DNA from: Amborella trichopoda
Lineage: Eukaryota > Streptophyta > Magnoliopsida > Amborellales > Amborellaceae
Length of the DNA: 64,000 nucleotides
Assembly: GCF_000471905.2 (NCBI RefSeq)
Contig: NW_006499997.1
Coordinates: 2,623,965-2,687,964, forward strand
Direction of reading: 5' to 3'
Both the position numbers and the translations under genes were made by a program. The notes under the pieces were generated by a model that searched no databases, was not told the DNA's origin, and worked only from the letters and a program-made list of their open reading frames with translations. How positions within the stretch are numbered: position 1 is the first letter of the stretch; every line of letters begins with the position of its first letter. Positions 49,626 to 62,521 of the stretch are shown piece after piece.

Positions 49626-51404
49626 CTAATAGAAGGAAATGAGTTATATTTAACAACACATGCTTAAAGAATATACAGTACCCAGCTAAAATAATCAGCA
49701 GAAGATATGGTCACATGGACATTAAACATACATAGTACAGATATAGATGAAATTTGAAAGCTTCTCATACTCATGTTTCCTTGGTAGAATAAATGATGTC
49801 AATTTTAAACGAGTAAAAATTATTGAGTTGCAGGTCAAGCAAGTTCAAATAATCTGTGTGCAATCCAAGTGAAACAGCTCTTGTGTTTTCTAAAACAAAT
49901 ATAAAAAAAAATTAAGGAAAATGAAAGGTGCCGACCCCAAATAATTGTTGAGGCTTGAATGATGATGAAAGAAGGTAAAACCTGAAACTGCTAAGAAAAA
50001 GTTCAATTACAGTATTCAAGAGACCACTGTAACTCTTAAAATGAACTAAAGAAGGAGATATTCATAAATTACCACTTGACAATACAAACATAAAAAATAA
50101 ATGAAAATAAACCAAAATGCAGCCAAAGAGATGAGCTATTTATATCATCAGTTTCTTTTGACTTAATTTCAAGAAACTCATCAAATGACACATAATCATG
50201 GGTCAGAACACTTGATATTTTAGGTTTGGCATGATAGATTTCCCAAAAATAAACAGTCCATCTGGTAAAGAACCATATCAATGAACTAAAGAATAGTAAG
50301 GCATGGTTTAAGATGTCACAGCAATTAGTTTCCAGAACCACTATCATAAGTCACAGTTCTTGTAATTAAGACGCACTGTGACTTGAATAGTAATCAGCAA
50401 ATTCTCATGTAATATTTAGACTTAAATGGAAAAGATTTGGCTGTAAGATTTTGGATTTCTCACAGTATCTGCCATTGCAAAGTCAATATATTGCCAAGCT
50501 AAATTTATATTCAGACCAATGCCAAGTTAAATCATATAAAAAAGGTAGGCAGGCCTTGAATAATTAGTACATCAGAAAACCCTAAGATCAAGCAGCATGG
50601 TATATTTACAAAATTTGCAGATCTCCCTTAGCAGTAAAAACGCCTTGACGGGAATTAATGTGGCCCTAACTATGCCCATCCATTATTTAAAAAACTATTA
50701 GATGGAATACCTAAAAATTGGTCCAGCAATAACGACAAAAGAAATAGCTTAGCTCCAATGTGAAAAAGGATAATGGTGTGGTGGACCCTAGGGTTGCTAC
50801 TTTACAGTAGACAAGAATGATCAATTGATTCAGACGATAAATAAATTGTTAGGCAAGCACCAGCACACACAAACATTCAAATACTGTAACCAATGATAAG
50901 GTGCCTTGTCCCTTGTGAATGTTCTCCTGGCACAATACTGGGATAGAAATATATTTGACACTTACAAGCTTGAGAACTTTAAAGTAGCAATGTAGTAATC
51001 TACTAACATTTATAGAATAAACACCATAATATGTCATGATGAAGACAGATTATATGAAACCAACATAAGTTATGCAAGGCATAACAACTTGATCTGTAGA
51101 CGAAGGTACTATATCCTTTCAAGAATGAAGGGAAAAGAAGTATTCATCCCAATTGATTTCATAGAGATTTTTAATTTAGATGTTACTTGAGATTTTGGTG
51201 CGGCCCCCTCCCCGATAACTCATTAACAAGGGTTTAAATCACCAATATGAACTCAGTGTCAAATGAAGTGGAACTAGTGTCTCCTAGGATCAAATATGCA
51301 GAACATAAAATCAATAGTAATAATGAAAATTCCATCAGTCATATACGTCTAAATACAGGGCAAAAAGCATTGAAAAGGTATATCTCATGCATAACAAAGG
51401 ATAC
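49626..51404. other. CSL4 intron, unit 2
   Basis: No gene seen; 49626-50046 matches 16447-16848. The frame 50069-50347 (minus) has no recognisable domain. Confidence 0.6.
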
Positions 51405-51489
51405 AACCATTGCTCTAACGATGTCCCCAGGACGAAAAGACAAGTGCATGTCAACTTTATCTATCTCTGTTGCTCGGACATCTTGCTGC
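51405..51489 (-). CDS. CSL4: CSL4 internal exon, unit 2
   Basis: An 85-bp minus-strand exon. Acceptor TTTTGGCAG/GCAGCA, donor ATGGTT/GTATCC. It completes an Arg codon and encodes QQDVRATEIDKVDMHLSFRP then GDIVRAMV, the CSL4 stretch leading into SLGDA. Joined to 49544-49625 it gives GDIVRAMV-LSLGDA in frame. The exon that should precede it (seen at 22136-22224 in unit 1) would lie right of 61.04 kb in unit 2, perhaps beyond the window. This intron would then exceed 12.5 kb. The exon is deleted from unit 1. Confidence 0.92.
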
Positions 51490-51889
51490 CTGCCAAAAGG
51501 AAAATTAGAGTTAAACGGATCCATTCTCAAATATTACTAGGTGGAGTCACAAATAATAAAGCATTAAAGTACTAAAAAGTCTTCAATCATTTTTGTGCCA
51601 ATCAAGATGCCACACAAGGGAATTTCACATGACGTTCTAAATCCTAATGGATGAGGCAAAGAGCTCCATACATTAGACTATAATACTCAAACTCATAAAA
51701 GATTTTTTATCAATAGAAGGAAAACTGCTGAACATTCTGATCAGATCAAATAGGAAGAGAAGAATGCAGAAAATTTCAAAAACTCACGTCCAAAATTATA
51801 CTAAGAAATATAATAAGAAAAATGCCAACAAATAGCCAAGCCAAAAGGACAGTGAAGACCGAAATTCACAACAAAGATCTCTATGTATC
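51490..51889. other. CSL4 intron before Copia-B, unit 2
   Basis: No coding signal and no LTR remnant recognised next to the truncated Copia-B reverse transcriptase. Confidence 0.5.
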
Positions 51890-52425
51890 ATAAAAACTAG
51901 AGAACCAGGTTCTAGATGCCTGCTTCAGCCCATATAGATCTCTTTAACTTAAAAACATATCCAACTGGGTTTGCTGCATTGAACCCAGGTGGTTGTTCCA
52001 TTTATACTTATTTAATTCTCCATGCAAGAAAGCATTTTTAACATCCGATTGATAAAGTGTCCAATCATGCATGAGAGCAAGGGATATAACAACCCTTTAC
52101 TGTACAATTTTAACAACTGGACTAAAGGTTTCCTTGTAATCCAAGCCATGTTGTTGGTTAAATCCTCTTGCCACAAGTTTTTCCTTAAACCTTTCAATGC
52201 TCGCGTTAGTTTTATATTTCACTTTGTATACCCAATTACATTTCGTCACTTTCTTACATTTCGTCACTTTCTTGCCTCTCGGCCTGCGTACAATGCACCA
52301 GGTACAGTTAACATGCATGGCTTGTATCTCTTCAACCATGGTTCTAACTCACCTCTCATCTCTTCTAGTTTCAAAGAGGTCAAGGCGGTAGCACCACCTA
52401 TGACTTAGCTACCGGACTTAGATTA
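51890..52425 (-). pseudogene. Copia-B reverse transcriptase fragment
   Basis: Minus strand, N-terminal [42 protein letters not shown], then in other frames LMHDWTLYQSDVKNAFLHGE and LYGLKQAS-like pieces near 51900. Ends there without the YVDD part, RNase H or 3' LTR. Its 5' continuation lies beyond a nested insertion, at 54655-57060. Confidence 0.88.
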
Positions 52426-52429
52426 CATT

Positions 52430-54645
52430 CCTACCAATGCTAACTCCTTTTAAAAACTACTACTGGTTTCAAAAAATTGCTAACCCAATACTAACAGTTA
52501 ACGTCCAAAAAAACAAAAATTGTGTTCTTTTATCTTCGCCATTTCACCCATAAAAACCTAGAAACATGAGTGAAACTTCCACAGCTGAGCCATCTATCAA
52601 TAGGATGTTTCACTCTTGCTGCACATTCTCATGCTATCTTTAGGGTGTTGGAAATCTTGTAAAAGTGCTTGTAAATTATGAGGTTGTTGTCCAATTATTG
52701 ATCTTCTTTCATATACAATTTACATATTCGCTGATTAGTTTTGTACTTCTTCATTGGCATTATAGAAGTGTCAGATATCTTCTTGGGGTCATATGGTGCA
52801 TCTTCTCCTTGTTGGGTTTTTGTGGGCATTTAAAGGCCTTATGAGAGCATGTACTGAAAATATATAATGAATTATTGACTCTAGTAGGAGTATGGTCCAG
52901 CTTGGACTGTAGGGCATTAACAATGCCTTAGACTCACATAAGTTTTGGTTGGCTATGACTCAATGTGTAGTCCAAAATATGTAGTTCTGGGTATCATGTT
53001 AGCACAACCGATAAGAGTTTCGATGTGAGGTTATCCCTAGATGAGGTCATAAGATGTGCCCAGGACAGTTGGCCAGGGGACATGGATTTGACCCATGTGT
53101 GTAATAGCCAGCCTGAAAGGACAAGGGCCTAAATCCATATCATTACCATCACACGACATGTACACTAGATAGCTGTCTGAGAAACGTGCAGAAGAGATGA
53201 CTCCATGCAATATTGAACTGTGTTGGAAGGACCCATGGAGCATACTGTTGAAATGGGCCATGGACTGATCCTCAGGGAGGGACCTGTAATCCATGGTCAA
53301 GGATCGTATCTTCTCCACTTATTGGCTGACTTTGATGGTCCAATCATGAATCCTTATGATGGGTCGTGGGTTCATGAGATCGATTGGATCAATTTGAGAA
53401 GGTGCAATGAGATGCGGTCTCTAGAGAGGATGGAGTCCTCAGTATTTTTGACGTAATCCTAACTCTATGCATCCAATTCCCATCAAATCTTCTTTAATAT
53501 GTTTAAATAAGTCTTAATTATTTTATATATGATTAAAATGGAGTTTTAGACCTCTTTGGGTATTTTATTTTATTGAAAAATGATTTTTACTTGAGGAGAA
53601 ATTAATTTTCTAGATTTATTTTAATCAGAGAGAAAAATAAAATATTTGGAGGTTTTATAAAATTTGTTTTAATATTTAAAAATTAATATTAAGGTATTTA
53701 GGGCCCAATGGGTCCACCAATGTGTGGGGCTTGGGGCCCACATGGACACCATATGGGTGGTGCGCCCCACCCCATGCAAGCTTTCCTTATTGTTTCATGT
53801 GCCTTCTAAGGCATGTGTTATTTTAAAGTATTGGAAAGCTAAGTTATAGAGATTTGAATTGAAACTAGATAGGAAAGTGTAAGATATCAAATAGTATATG
53901 TTAAATACTGTCTCTACACAAAATATTTGATGAGAATGGAGTTATGGAAACTGAGAGATAAGGTTCCACATCATTCCTTTAATCATGATGGTTGAGCTCT
54001 TTTCACCCCATAGGTCTCCAAGATCAAAAGTTAAGATTAAACCTCATAATGATGGCAAAACCCTAACCATAGAAACCCTGGTCTCTTTTTAAATAATATT
54101 AGCTATGGGGGTTCTATTTTAAATCTATCTATCTCTCTCCACACAACGAAAGGGGGCACACCCCACTCTAGGCTTCTCTCTCTTCTTTCTCTCATAAAAA
54201 ATTAGGGTTTAGGAAGGTTAACCCTAAGGGGTGACACGCCCAAGCCACACAAGCCCTGGCCCTAGGTTCTTGCCTCATGCTAATGTGTTGAGCCTTGGTC
54301 AAGGAAATCCCATATGAAGCTCTCTAAGGGTGTTGCCTAAACTTTCCTTAACTGTGAAGTGTGTTCTTGAACTAAGATCCTGTGCACCATAGGTGGAGGA
54401 GACCCGGTTTGGGGTGTACGAAGTCCTTGGAGGTAACCTGAGGTAAGGTACCAGTTGTTTCATGATTTCGTGCTTTTGTTGTTTCTTTTGCTTTCTTATG
54501 TAATTTTCAGTTCTACATGATGAATGTATGGCATGCAAGTGAGAGGTCTTGGCCATTTCATTAAGCCAAAATTGTATTTTGGACACTTGTAAGTGCTTCG
54601 GGTGGCAATATGTATAAAAGAGTGGAAAAATTTTAATTGCTATTG
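52430..54645 (+). mobile_element. Nested Copia 3' fragment with long LTR (Copia-D)
   Basis: Plus strand, inserted between the RT and integrase parts of Copia-B. The end of an RNase H frame is readable near 52790-52860 (LLGFCGHLKALMRACTENI, compare Copia-A CWVYVASKGLMRDCVKHI), then the purine tract TAGTAGGAG and an LTR starting at 52891 (TATGGTCC, first bases decayed from TGTGGTCC). An R/U5 segment near 54380-54430 resembles the other long LTRs. The left edge (about 52.43 kb) and right edge (about 54.6 kb) are approximate. Confidence 0.7.
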
Positions 54646-54654
54646 ACTTGCCCG

Positions 54655-57060
54655 GTCACATAGTCCACCTTTCACTCCTAGTTTAGTCATGTCTCCATCT
54701 GCCCTTGTAGTTTCAGCATCATCTCCTATATGTTCTGCATCATTTATCTTCTTATTTTGGTGTTTTTATACATAGCTCTGGAATTTTCCAACTATGACAA
54801 GCTAGTGATTAGCTGTGTCATCTTGAATTTTATTTCCTTTAAAACCGGCATCACTTGTAAACATTTCCTTTGGAGGATTCCATAAGTGCCTTTCATCCAA
54901 AACGAAATGCCTGCAAATTAATATTCATTTCAATCTATAAATCTTTTATATTCAACAACATAGCCAACAAATACGTGGAGGGCTTACTTCTTTGGTCACT
55001 AGTATATATGGATAGCATCCAAGGAGCTTCAACATAGAATAATCTGGATGTTTTTACCAAAAAAGTACTCTATAGGGGTTGATCCCATTAAGAGCACTTG
55101 ATGGAAGTCCATTAATGAGGTATACAATTGTGTGAAATGCCTCGTTCCATAAGTACTTGGGAACACCACTAGAAAGCATGAGACAATGCTAGCTCATTAA
55201 TATGCCAATTCTTTCTCTCAGCAACTCCATTTTGGGTAGTGTGTGGACAAGATCTATTGCTCTATCCCATGATCCTTTAAGTTGTTTTTGAAAGCATGGG
55301 ACGACTAATCTCCCCCTCCATCACTACGAAAAAATAAAATTGGTTTTTGCTAATGTTTTCAACAAATGACCTGAACTTCATGAACACCCAGAATACATCA
55401 GATTTGTTTTTAAGAAAAAACACCCATGTATAATGCAAGTAATCATCAATGAACTTAACATAATAATAAGAACGAGGAGAAGAAAAAACAAGTGCAGGAC
55501 CTCACACATAAGACAGAATTAACTCAAACAGTGAAGAAGCTCTTTTATTACTTAAAGAAAAGGGAAGTTCTGAACTTTTGCCCAACTGACATCCCTAACA
55601 AATAAATTGACTAAGACATTTGAGGGTACAACACCCTCATTATAAAGTTTAATGAATGATTCCTTAATTATAATGAACCAAATGATGATGCTATAATTGA
55701 CATCTTTATTTAGACTCGAGACCAACATCGGATGCCTCTTTGCAAGGCAATTTATCAAATATAATTGTCCACAATAAGTTCTCTTAGCTTACATGATTCC
55801 CGATTGTTGTTCATTCAAGAAAGTAAAATCTGGAGTAAATAGATAGTAAATTCCATTATCACGCTCTAGTTGGGAAACATAAATCATACTACTATATCAG
55901 TGAACAAGACCAAAAGAAGACTCAACTGTGACATTACCTACATGTTTAACGTTGAGGACCCATCATCTGTTGTAATAGTAAGACTATCAAGGGGAGAAAC
56001 CATACCAGGATTTCTATATACACATGGTTGGCAGCCCCACCATCCACAATCCATGCTCCATTAGTAGAAGTAATGGCAAGAGATTCCATTGCATTATTTA
56101 ATGTTGCAGCCGTACTCTCAGTGTTGGCCAAGACAGTAATTTGATTTCCTACTTGATTAATTTCACTGTCATCCTTGTATCCGTCAAAACAATTGCTAGC
56201 TAAATGCCCTCTTCCGCATATTTGACAGATGACTCTCTTTCCATTCCCATTAGGAGTAGGCAAGAGACTTTGACCAACATCATAGAAGTTTCTGCCACCA
56301 TGCCCAACTCTGCCACCTCGACCCCCACGACCTATGTTTTTTCACCGAAAGCTATTGAAATTTTGAGCAGCATTGCTCTTGTGAGTAACAAGGATATCGT
56401 GGTCTCATTTCTGGGAGACAAGTTTTGAGCCTCTTTTCGAAAGAACAATGCCTCATGTTGTAGCAACATTGGCCGAAGGTTGGCAACCAAAGGGAGATAA
56501 TCCCTTGTCATCAAGGAAGTCGAACTCATTTAGGGCTATCCAAAACGTTCTATGGTCTTTCACCCAACCCTCATAGTGCTATTGGAACTTATCTTCAAAC
56601 AAGTTGCTAAATATTTGCGAGTTGGTTGCATATTCCCTTTATCATCTTTTAAATTCAGATACTGACATCTTCCCCTTCCTAAAATCTTGAAGTTCAGACT
56701 TGAATTGCATGACAAGAGCCTTTGATTCTTGAGACTCGAACTCATTTAGGGTTATCCAAAAATCATATGTTGTAGGTAGATTCACCTCTTGAGCCAAAAT
56801 TTCTTCAGAAAAGGTTGAATTAATCCATCTAAAAAGATTTTGATCTTTAGCGAGTCATTCTTTAGAGGCTGGATTGAGTATTGCAGTCGTCCCTATCATT
56901 TCATCTGAATTTGTGCTTTCTCCAAGAATGTATTCTGGTGGTGGCCTTGTGGATCCATCCAAATGGCCATACAGGCGTTGACCTTTGATGAAGCGTAAAA
57001 TAGTTCCTTTCCAGAAAATAAAATTATCAGTATGTTTAACTCAGACATATTAAGGATTTG
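54655..57060 (-). pseudogene. Copia-B gag, protease and integrase, decayed
   Basis: Minus strand, 5' part of the element. Gag near 57000-56550 reads FIKGQRLYGHLDGSTRPPPE and DFRKGKMSVSEF. A zinc knuckle at about 56215 is CQICGRGHLASNC, one residue shorter between Cys and His than the usual CX2CX4HX4C. Protease follows at about 56040 (WIVDGGAANHV; D-G-G where DSG is usual). Integrase pieces at about 55050-55250 include MDFHQVLLMG- and PYRVLFG-like text. Many stops and frameshifts. Confidence 0.85.
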
Positions 57061-57633
57061 GGAATGAAAAGGAATTATCCCATGGTGAGAAAAATGGACT
57101 CGGATTATAAATGCACCAGATATGGAAAAAGGAGAATAGGAGGTCTATAGAGAATAAGAGAATCTAGAGATAGACTATAAGAGATTATAGAAGGGGGTTG
57201 ATGTGGAGAGCAAGAAATACAGTTGGAGAGAGAAAAGTAGTTAGGGTTTTGGACTAGATTTCAAGAACCGAAAAGAAGAATAACAAGAGCAGTATTATAT
57301 ATTCCAATCAAGATCTAGGGTTTTCTATTGAATGAAAAGAGAGTAAAGAGTTTTGTGGCTGAAATATGAGGCTTTGAAGGAAAGAACAGCATGTTAACTG
57401 TGACGTGAACAGTAACATGAGCAGTAATGTGGATGGTAATGTGAACAATAGTGTGAACACTATGGAGGAAATATGAGATATAAATATTAGGGTTTAGGAA
57501 GGAAGGATGAGAATATGATGAAAGAGGGTAAAGAAAGATTATGGTTTAGAGGAGGACGAGATTATGAATCTTCAAGAAAGAAATATAGGTTACCTTGATT
57601 AGAGCTGATCACACTGAAAGCATATTCACACCT
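57061..57633 (-). mobile_element. Copia-B 5' leader
   Basis: Non-coding stretch between the primer site and gag. Its part nearest the LTR (from about 57490) is shared with unit 1 (16849-16992). A repeated TAATGTGAACAGTA-like word occurs at about 57395-57455. Confidence 0.7.
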
Positions 57634-58017
57634 GCTCTGATACCATGTGAACTTATCTATGTTGACATGATCTTGCACCTGGAACACAAAGACGGCAAGA
57701 AAGAGAAGACAACGTGGCATGCTGCGCTTTAGCCCTAAACAGTATTGGACTATAGTACCATGCCCAGGATAATGAATCTTTATATTAAATGAATGGTTTT
57801 ACATTAAGGCAACAACTTTACAAAAATTCCTTGTACACGTACATATTTCCAAATACAAGCAAATTCAAAGAAAGACATAAAACAAGTCTTCTTACACCTG
57901 CCTAGCTGCAGTCTCGCACTTTCAAAAACATTGATTGTGAACACAAGAAAGCGCTCGTTTTTTACTTCATAATGTCATCTACATTTTTTTACCTCGTAAT
58001 GTCACTTACATTCAACA
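57634..58017 (-). mobile_element. Copia-B 5' LTR and primer site, unit 2
   Basis: LTR of about 372 bp on the minus strand, TGTTGAATG at 58017 to GTTCACA at 57646, followed by an intact TGGTATCAGAGC (57634-57645). Partner of 16993-17369. No 3' LTR is present. Confidence 0.78.
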
Positions 58018-58654
58018 ACCGTTAATATAGCAACCCTATTTTTGCATGATTGCAAATTGCTCCTTAATTAACAATGATTGTCCCTAAATTGCCATGGTAT
58101 ACACTATATTAGTTGTTTCAATGTGGAGGGGTTTTACTTTTTTTCGATTTCCAAAGATTAGTAAACATTTGGCCACACAAATCCATGTGGAAAATTACAT
58201 TTTGACCCTTCAATTAATCATACTTTTCCCAAATAATAATCATCTAGAGGTTGCTAATGACTTCCGGCCTCGAGGATGGAATATCAACTGTCTTTCTATG
58301 CTCAGATCCAATGAACATATAATGAGATTTCCTAAAACTTCATAATAACTTGTGCCATATATCCTCATAAAAGACGAATATTCCTAAGTAGACACCATAT
58401 GATTTTGTGCCATATTTTTTTATTTGAATTTTGCCTTTTTTAATATGTCATAATACTATTTTCAATCTCTCGTCCACTAATATCTCAAATATTTCAGCAT
58501 GTCAACAAGTATGGCATGAGTCACATTGATCCTAACCTAGACTCCACCATATTAGGACTTGGACATGGTCAAGTGCAGGTCCACTAGACCTAGACCTGGA
58601 CTTGCACCCAACCAACAAGTTGGGATGAGGGGCCCTAACCTAGATCCAAATGGG
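58018..58654. other. AT-rich spacer, no gene seen
   Basis: Matches 17370-18060. The frame 58094-58345 is spurious. Confidence 0.6.
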
Positions 58655-58734
58655 AGATGTTGGCGTTTGTCGCCTTTAGAGCCTGTAAGAGTATGTAAAT
58701 AAAAATTATAATGTACTGCACACTTCAATGGGAG
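58655..58734 (+). mobile_element. Copia internal tail with purine tract, unit 2
   Basis: Partner of 18061-18139, ending CTTCAATGGGAG before the LTR. This is the end of an internal region lying upstream of an LTR that also has a primer site downstream. Confidence 0.6.
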
Positions 58735-60794
58735 TGTGTGTGTTGGTTGACTGACCTAGGGCTAGGCGGTCTATGGCCCTGGTCATGGCCAAAACCCTTT
58801 ACCTCTGGGTAAATGGCACTACAAAAACGATCTCAGGAGCGTCATCCCTTGTTGAGAGCCCAATGATGGTTTGTAGGCTAAGAGAGCTCCGTGATAACTT
58901 GTGTGCAGATGTAGGCATGTGAGAGTGAGAAATGAACCCTTTAACTCTGGGCAAATGGCACTACCAAAACGATCTCAGGAGGGTCATCCCTTGTTGAGAT
59001 TGGAGAGAGCCTAGGGATGGTTTGTAAGCTAGGAGAGCTCCATGATCTCTTGTGTGCGGATGTAGGCATGTGAGAGTGAGAGATGAATCCTCAACAAACT
59101 TCTGCACAACATGTACACAAGATAGATATATAGTGGAAAGCAATCCTTCAAAGGGATACGTGTACATGTGCATAGAGAGAGTCTCCCTTGTACTATAGTG
59201 ATATGTGCGTGCGATCCTCTTAAAGGGGAGAACTCGTAATCCACATTCTGGGACCACAATTCCAATATTTATCAACCAGCTTTGAAGAGCCAATCACGAG
59301 TCCTTGTATGAGATTGTGGGTCATGGGTCTCATTGGATTGGTTTAAGAAGATAGTCGAGGATCACAGTTACAGGGTTAGGTGGAATGCCCTGACAATCAC
59401 TTTTCTTGACCCATTGGTACAAATCCACTTCTTGCAAATTTGTTTCTGCTTAAGAAATGATTTTATGATTTTTAGATATTTTTAAGAATTTTAAAGCCAT
59501 TTTCAGCAATTAAAAACCCTACAAGGGTGCTTTCGTAATTTCCAAATATCTCTGTGGCATTAAGGGACCCAGTGGGGGGCCAAGGCCCCAACACCACATG
59601 GTGGCAACTCCACATGGTTGTGGGATGTGGGATGTGGGGCGGGCTCGCATGGCCCACACGTCTAGCCTAGTGAGAATGTATGTTTTTTTCATTTTTTTAA
59701 AGGATTAAGCTGTCTTTTAATAAAAATGTTTTATTAAAGAAGGAAACCTTATGCAATCTTTGACAAAGATTGTGTCCATATTTTGTGGTAATAGAGAATA
59801 TTTTAACCGAATCTTTTTGGCTTTGAGTTCCTACAATCTTTTGTGAGAGAAAAAGGCTTTCTAGCCAAAATAGAAGGTGTGTGGTTTATTGGTCTTATTA
59901 TAGGTTGACTAGAAGTGGATGGGGATTCAGAGGATAAGGTTTCTACATTCCTCTCTAAATCAAGATGGCTGATTAATGGATGGATGGCTCAGATTTATTT
60001 CTCTCTCACCTCTCATATTAGCCAGAAGTCCCACGGCTAAGATTATTTCTAAATCCGATAGGCATACCTAGGCCCTTTTTAAGGCTATAAATAGAGGGCA
60101 GACCCCCCTCATTCTCATTCATCTGAAATTTCCTAGCCTTTATCTCCTCCACAGGCCCCTCTCTGTCCCTCTCTCTCCTCTCTAGTTCCAAGGGGGTGGC
60201 ATGCATCACCCTAGGGACGTTGGGGTGGCACGCCAAGCACAGATATCATAGAGGGCATGCCCAGCCCATTCTAAAAAAAGGGAGGTGCCAATAAGATAAC
60301 ATGCCCTAAGAGTTTAAAAAAGGGGTCTAGAAAAACTCCAATTTTGTTTCGTGCTCCCAAAAACCCTATATCTGAAAAAGGTATTGCCTATAGGAGCATC
60401 CTAACTTAAAGAATCCGCAGGAGCAATAAGATCAGAGTGTGCCATCGGCTAGGTAATCGGTTATAGGGTGTATCAAGCCCTAAAGGGGTGACCCTAGGGA
60501 AAATCACACAAGTCTTCTTGGTTGTTTTGAGTTTCTTCAGTCATTATTACTCAATTTGTTGCAATTTCCATTAACATTATTTATATTGGAATTTATAGTT
60601 AAAGCTTGTACTCAGCCCTAGATTGAGTTCTATCTATTTGACAATAAAAAGAGAAGATCGTAAGATGTATTTAGGGTCTTATTTATAGTCTACAATGTTG
60701 TTTTCTGGCACTTGTGAATGGAATTCAGTTATATTACTAAAAAAATAGATTTTCTTTTATTTACTCTGGAATTCCATATAGCCACTTCTTTAAG
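58735..60794 (+). mobile_element. Long LTR of Copia-C, unit 2
   Basis: About 2.06 kb, starting TGTGTGTGTTGG and ending just before the primer site. TATA box TATAAATA at 60086-60093. It contains a 142-bp tandem duplication absent from unit 1. As it lies in the presumed CSL4 intron in opposite orientation, any LTR transcript would run antisense to CSL4. Confidence 0.78.
58795..59078. repeat. 142-bp tandem duplication in Copia-C LTR, unit 2
   Basis: Units begin at 58795 (CCCTTTACCTCTGGGTAAATGG) and 58937 (CCCTTTAACTCTGGGCAAATGG). Unit 1 has one copy, so this is specific to unit 2. Confidence 0.85.
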
Positions 60795-60806
60795 TGGTAT
60801 CAGAGC
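60795..60806 (+). promoter_or_regulatory. Copia-C primer binding site
   Basis: TGGTATCAGAGC, complementary to the 3' end of initiator-Met tRNA, at the expected place after the LTR. The unit 1 counterpart is interrupted. Confidence 0.88.
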
Positions 60807-62521
60807 AAACATATTGTAATGCCTTTGTCTAGGAATTTTCTTTTATTCTTGAGTCAAGAAAGATGGCAGCTAAAAGTTTTAAGGTTGTACTTATTAAATC
60901 TAAAAAACAGAGGAAGAATTGTGGAAGCTGAAAGAGGAAAATTAGCTATGTCCTCTTTGATGAAGGACACAACAAGATGCTTGCAGAGATCCCCCAACCT
61001 GCCATGAGGGAATGCTCATGTAAGGCAATCTGTAAGGGATGCTTATGCTTGGTGGAAGCGCAAAAATGCCATGGCTACGCATCTCCTCATGGCCATGATG
61101 ACACACACGCCCTCGACTATGAGCCACTAAAGAATGCAAAAGAAATCCATTAGGCGCGAGGAAGATTATGCCACTCCTTCCCTCCCTAGAAGAACCATGG
61201 CAGTGGAACAGTACTCAAACCTAAAGATGAAACAACAGTCAAACTTTTAGAGCACTGATCTGAAACTTAAGCCTGCCGATATAAAATCAAGCGAAAAGAT
61301 ACAAGTATGCCACATGCTGAACACTATGTAGCTCTTAAGAAGCTTTCATTCCAGCCATCACTACACAAGAGAGCACCCAAAGCTGGACATGATCATCACC
61401 AAACTCAAGGCTGAAGAAGATAGAAGGATGACTTGCGATACCCCAACTACAAATGACTCTGTGTACCTAGTAAATCTAAAACCCGCCAAATGACTCTTTG
61501 AACCTGGTAAATCTAAAACCCAGCCCTAGTACATTCAAGAAAAAGAAGGGCCAGGGAAAGAACAAGAATAAGAATGATGATAATCAAATGGGGAATAATG
61601 CCTAAGAAAAAGAGGGATTTTAAAAATACCCATTATTATAATTGCAAGAAGTTTGGGCATGTAGTGAAGTTTTTCAAAGTACCCAAGAATGTGAATTCCA
61701 AGGAAGATAGGCTTATGTGGTCGTTGAGACCATACTAGCTGACCCTAAGGAAGGGTCGTGGCATTTTTTAGTCCACTTCCCATGTATGATGTATCTAATA
61801 CCAAGGATGGCTTTAGAAACTTCAAGCCTATTGCCTAGGGGTACCAGCATACCTTCAATCAGAAGACTGAGATTTTGGATATTGGAGATTATATTCTTAA
61901 GCTAGAAAATGGAAAGAGCACAGTTCTAAGGCAAACTTGTTATGCTCCAACGATGGAGTTTGGTTTCAATCTCTAGGTTAGCTAAGGCAAGATACCCCAC
62001 CATTTTTACTGGCAACAAGGTGGAAGTCAAATTGGTGAAAGAATTAGTCATGAATGGTCTAGAAGATAGACAGATCCTTTTCAGTTGCAATAAAGGACTC
62101 TATATCTAATACCTCGTGTTATAATGATGATGATGCATTCATATGGCATATGAGATTGGAGAACATAAATCATAAGAAAATGGAGAGATTAAAGAGAGGA
62201 CTATTGAATAACTTGAACGGAGACTTAACCAAAGTTTGTGAATCATATGTTGAAGGAAAGTTGGTTAAGAAATCCTATACAAAAGCTTAGCTTTTTAGAA
62301 GAAGTCCACCGTGATAGCTGTGGACCTATAAATGAGGTCACTAAGGGTTATTGAGGTCACTAGGGTTAGAAGACGTATTTTATCACCTTCAATGATGAAA
62401 ACTCCCCTTTCGTGCCATGTATATTTACTATGGGCAAAGTCGGAAGCCTTAGACCATTTCAAAGAATACAAAGATGAGGTAGAAACGCAAACAAACCAAA
62501 AAATAAAAGTGCTTAGAACCG
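60807..62521 (+). pseudogene. Copia-C gag-pol, decayed, cut by a LINE
   Basis: Plus strand. 60807-61040 matches unit 1, the rest is unique. A broken zinc knuckle at about 61635 reads YYNCKKFGHVVKFFK (first and last Cys lost). Near 61870 is ILDIGDYILKLENGKSTVLR (protease/linker), near 62130 the pre-integrase FIWHMRLENINHKKMERLKR, and from 62300 integrase pieces ending FKEYKDEVETQTNQKIKVLR at the LINE insertion. Frequent stops. Confidence 0.85.
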
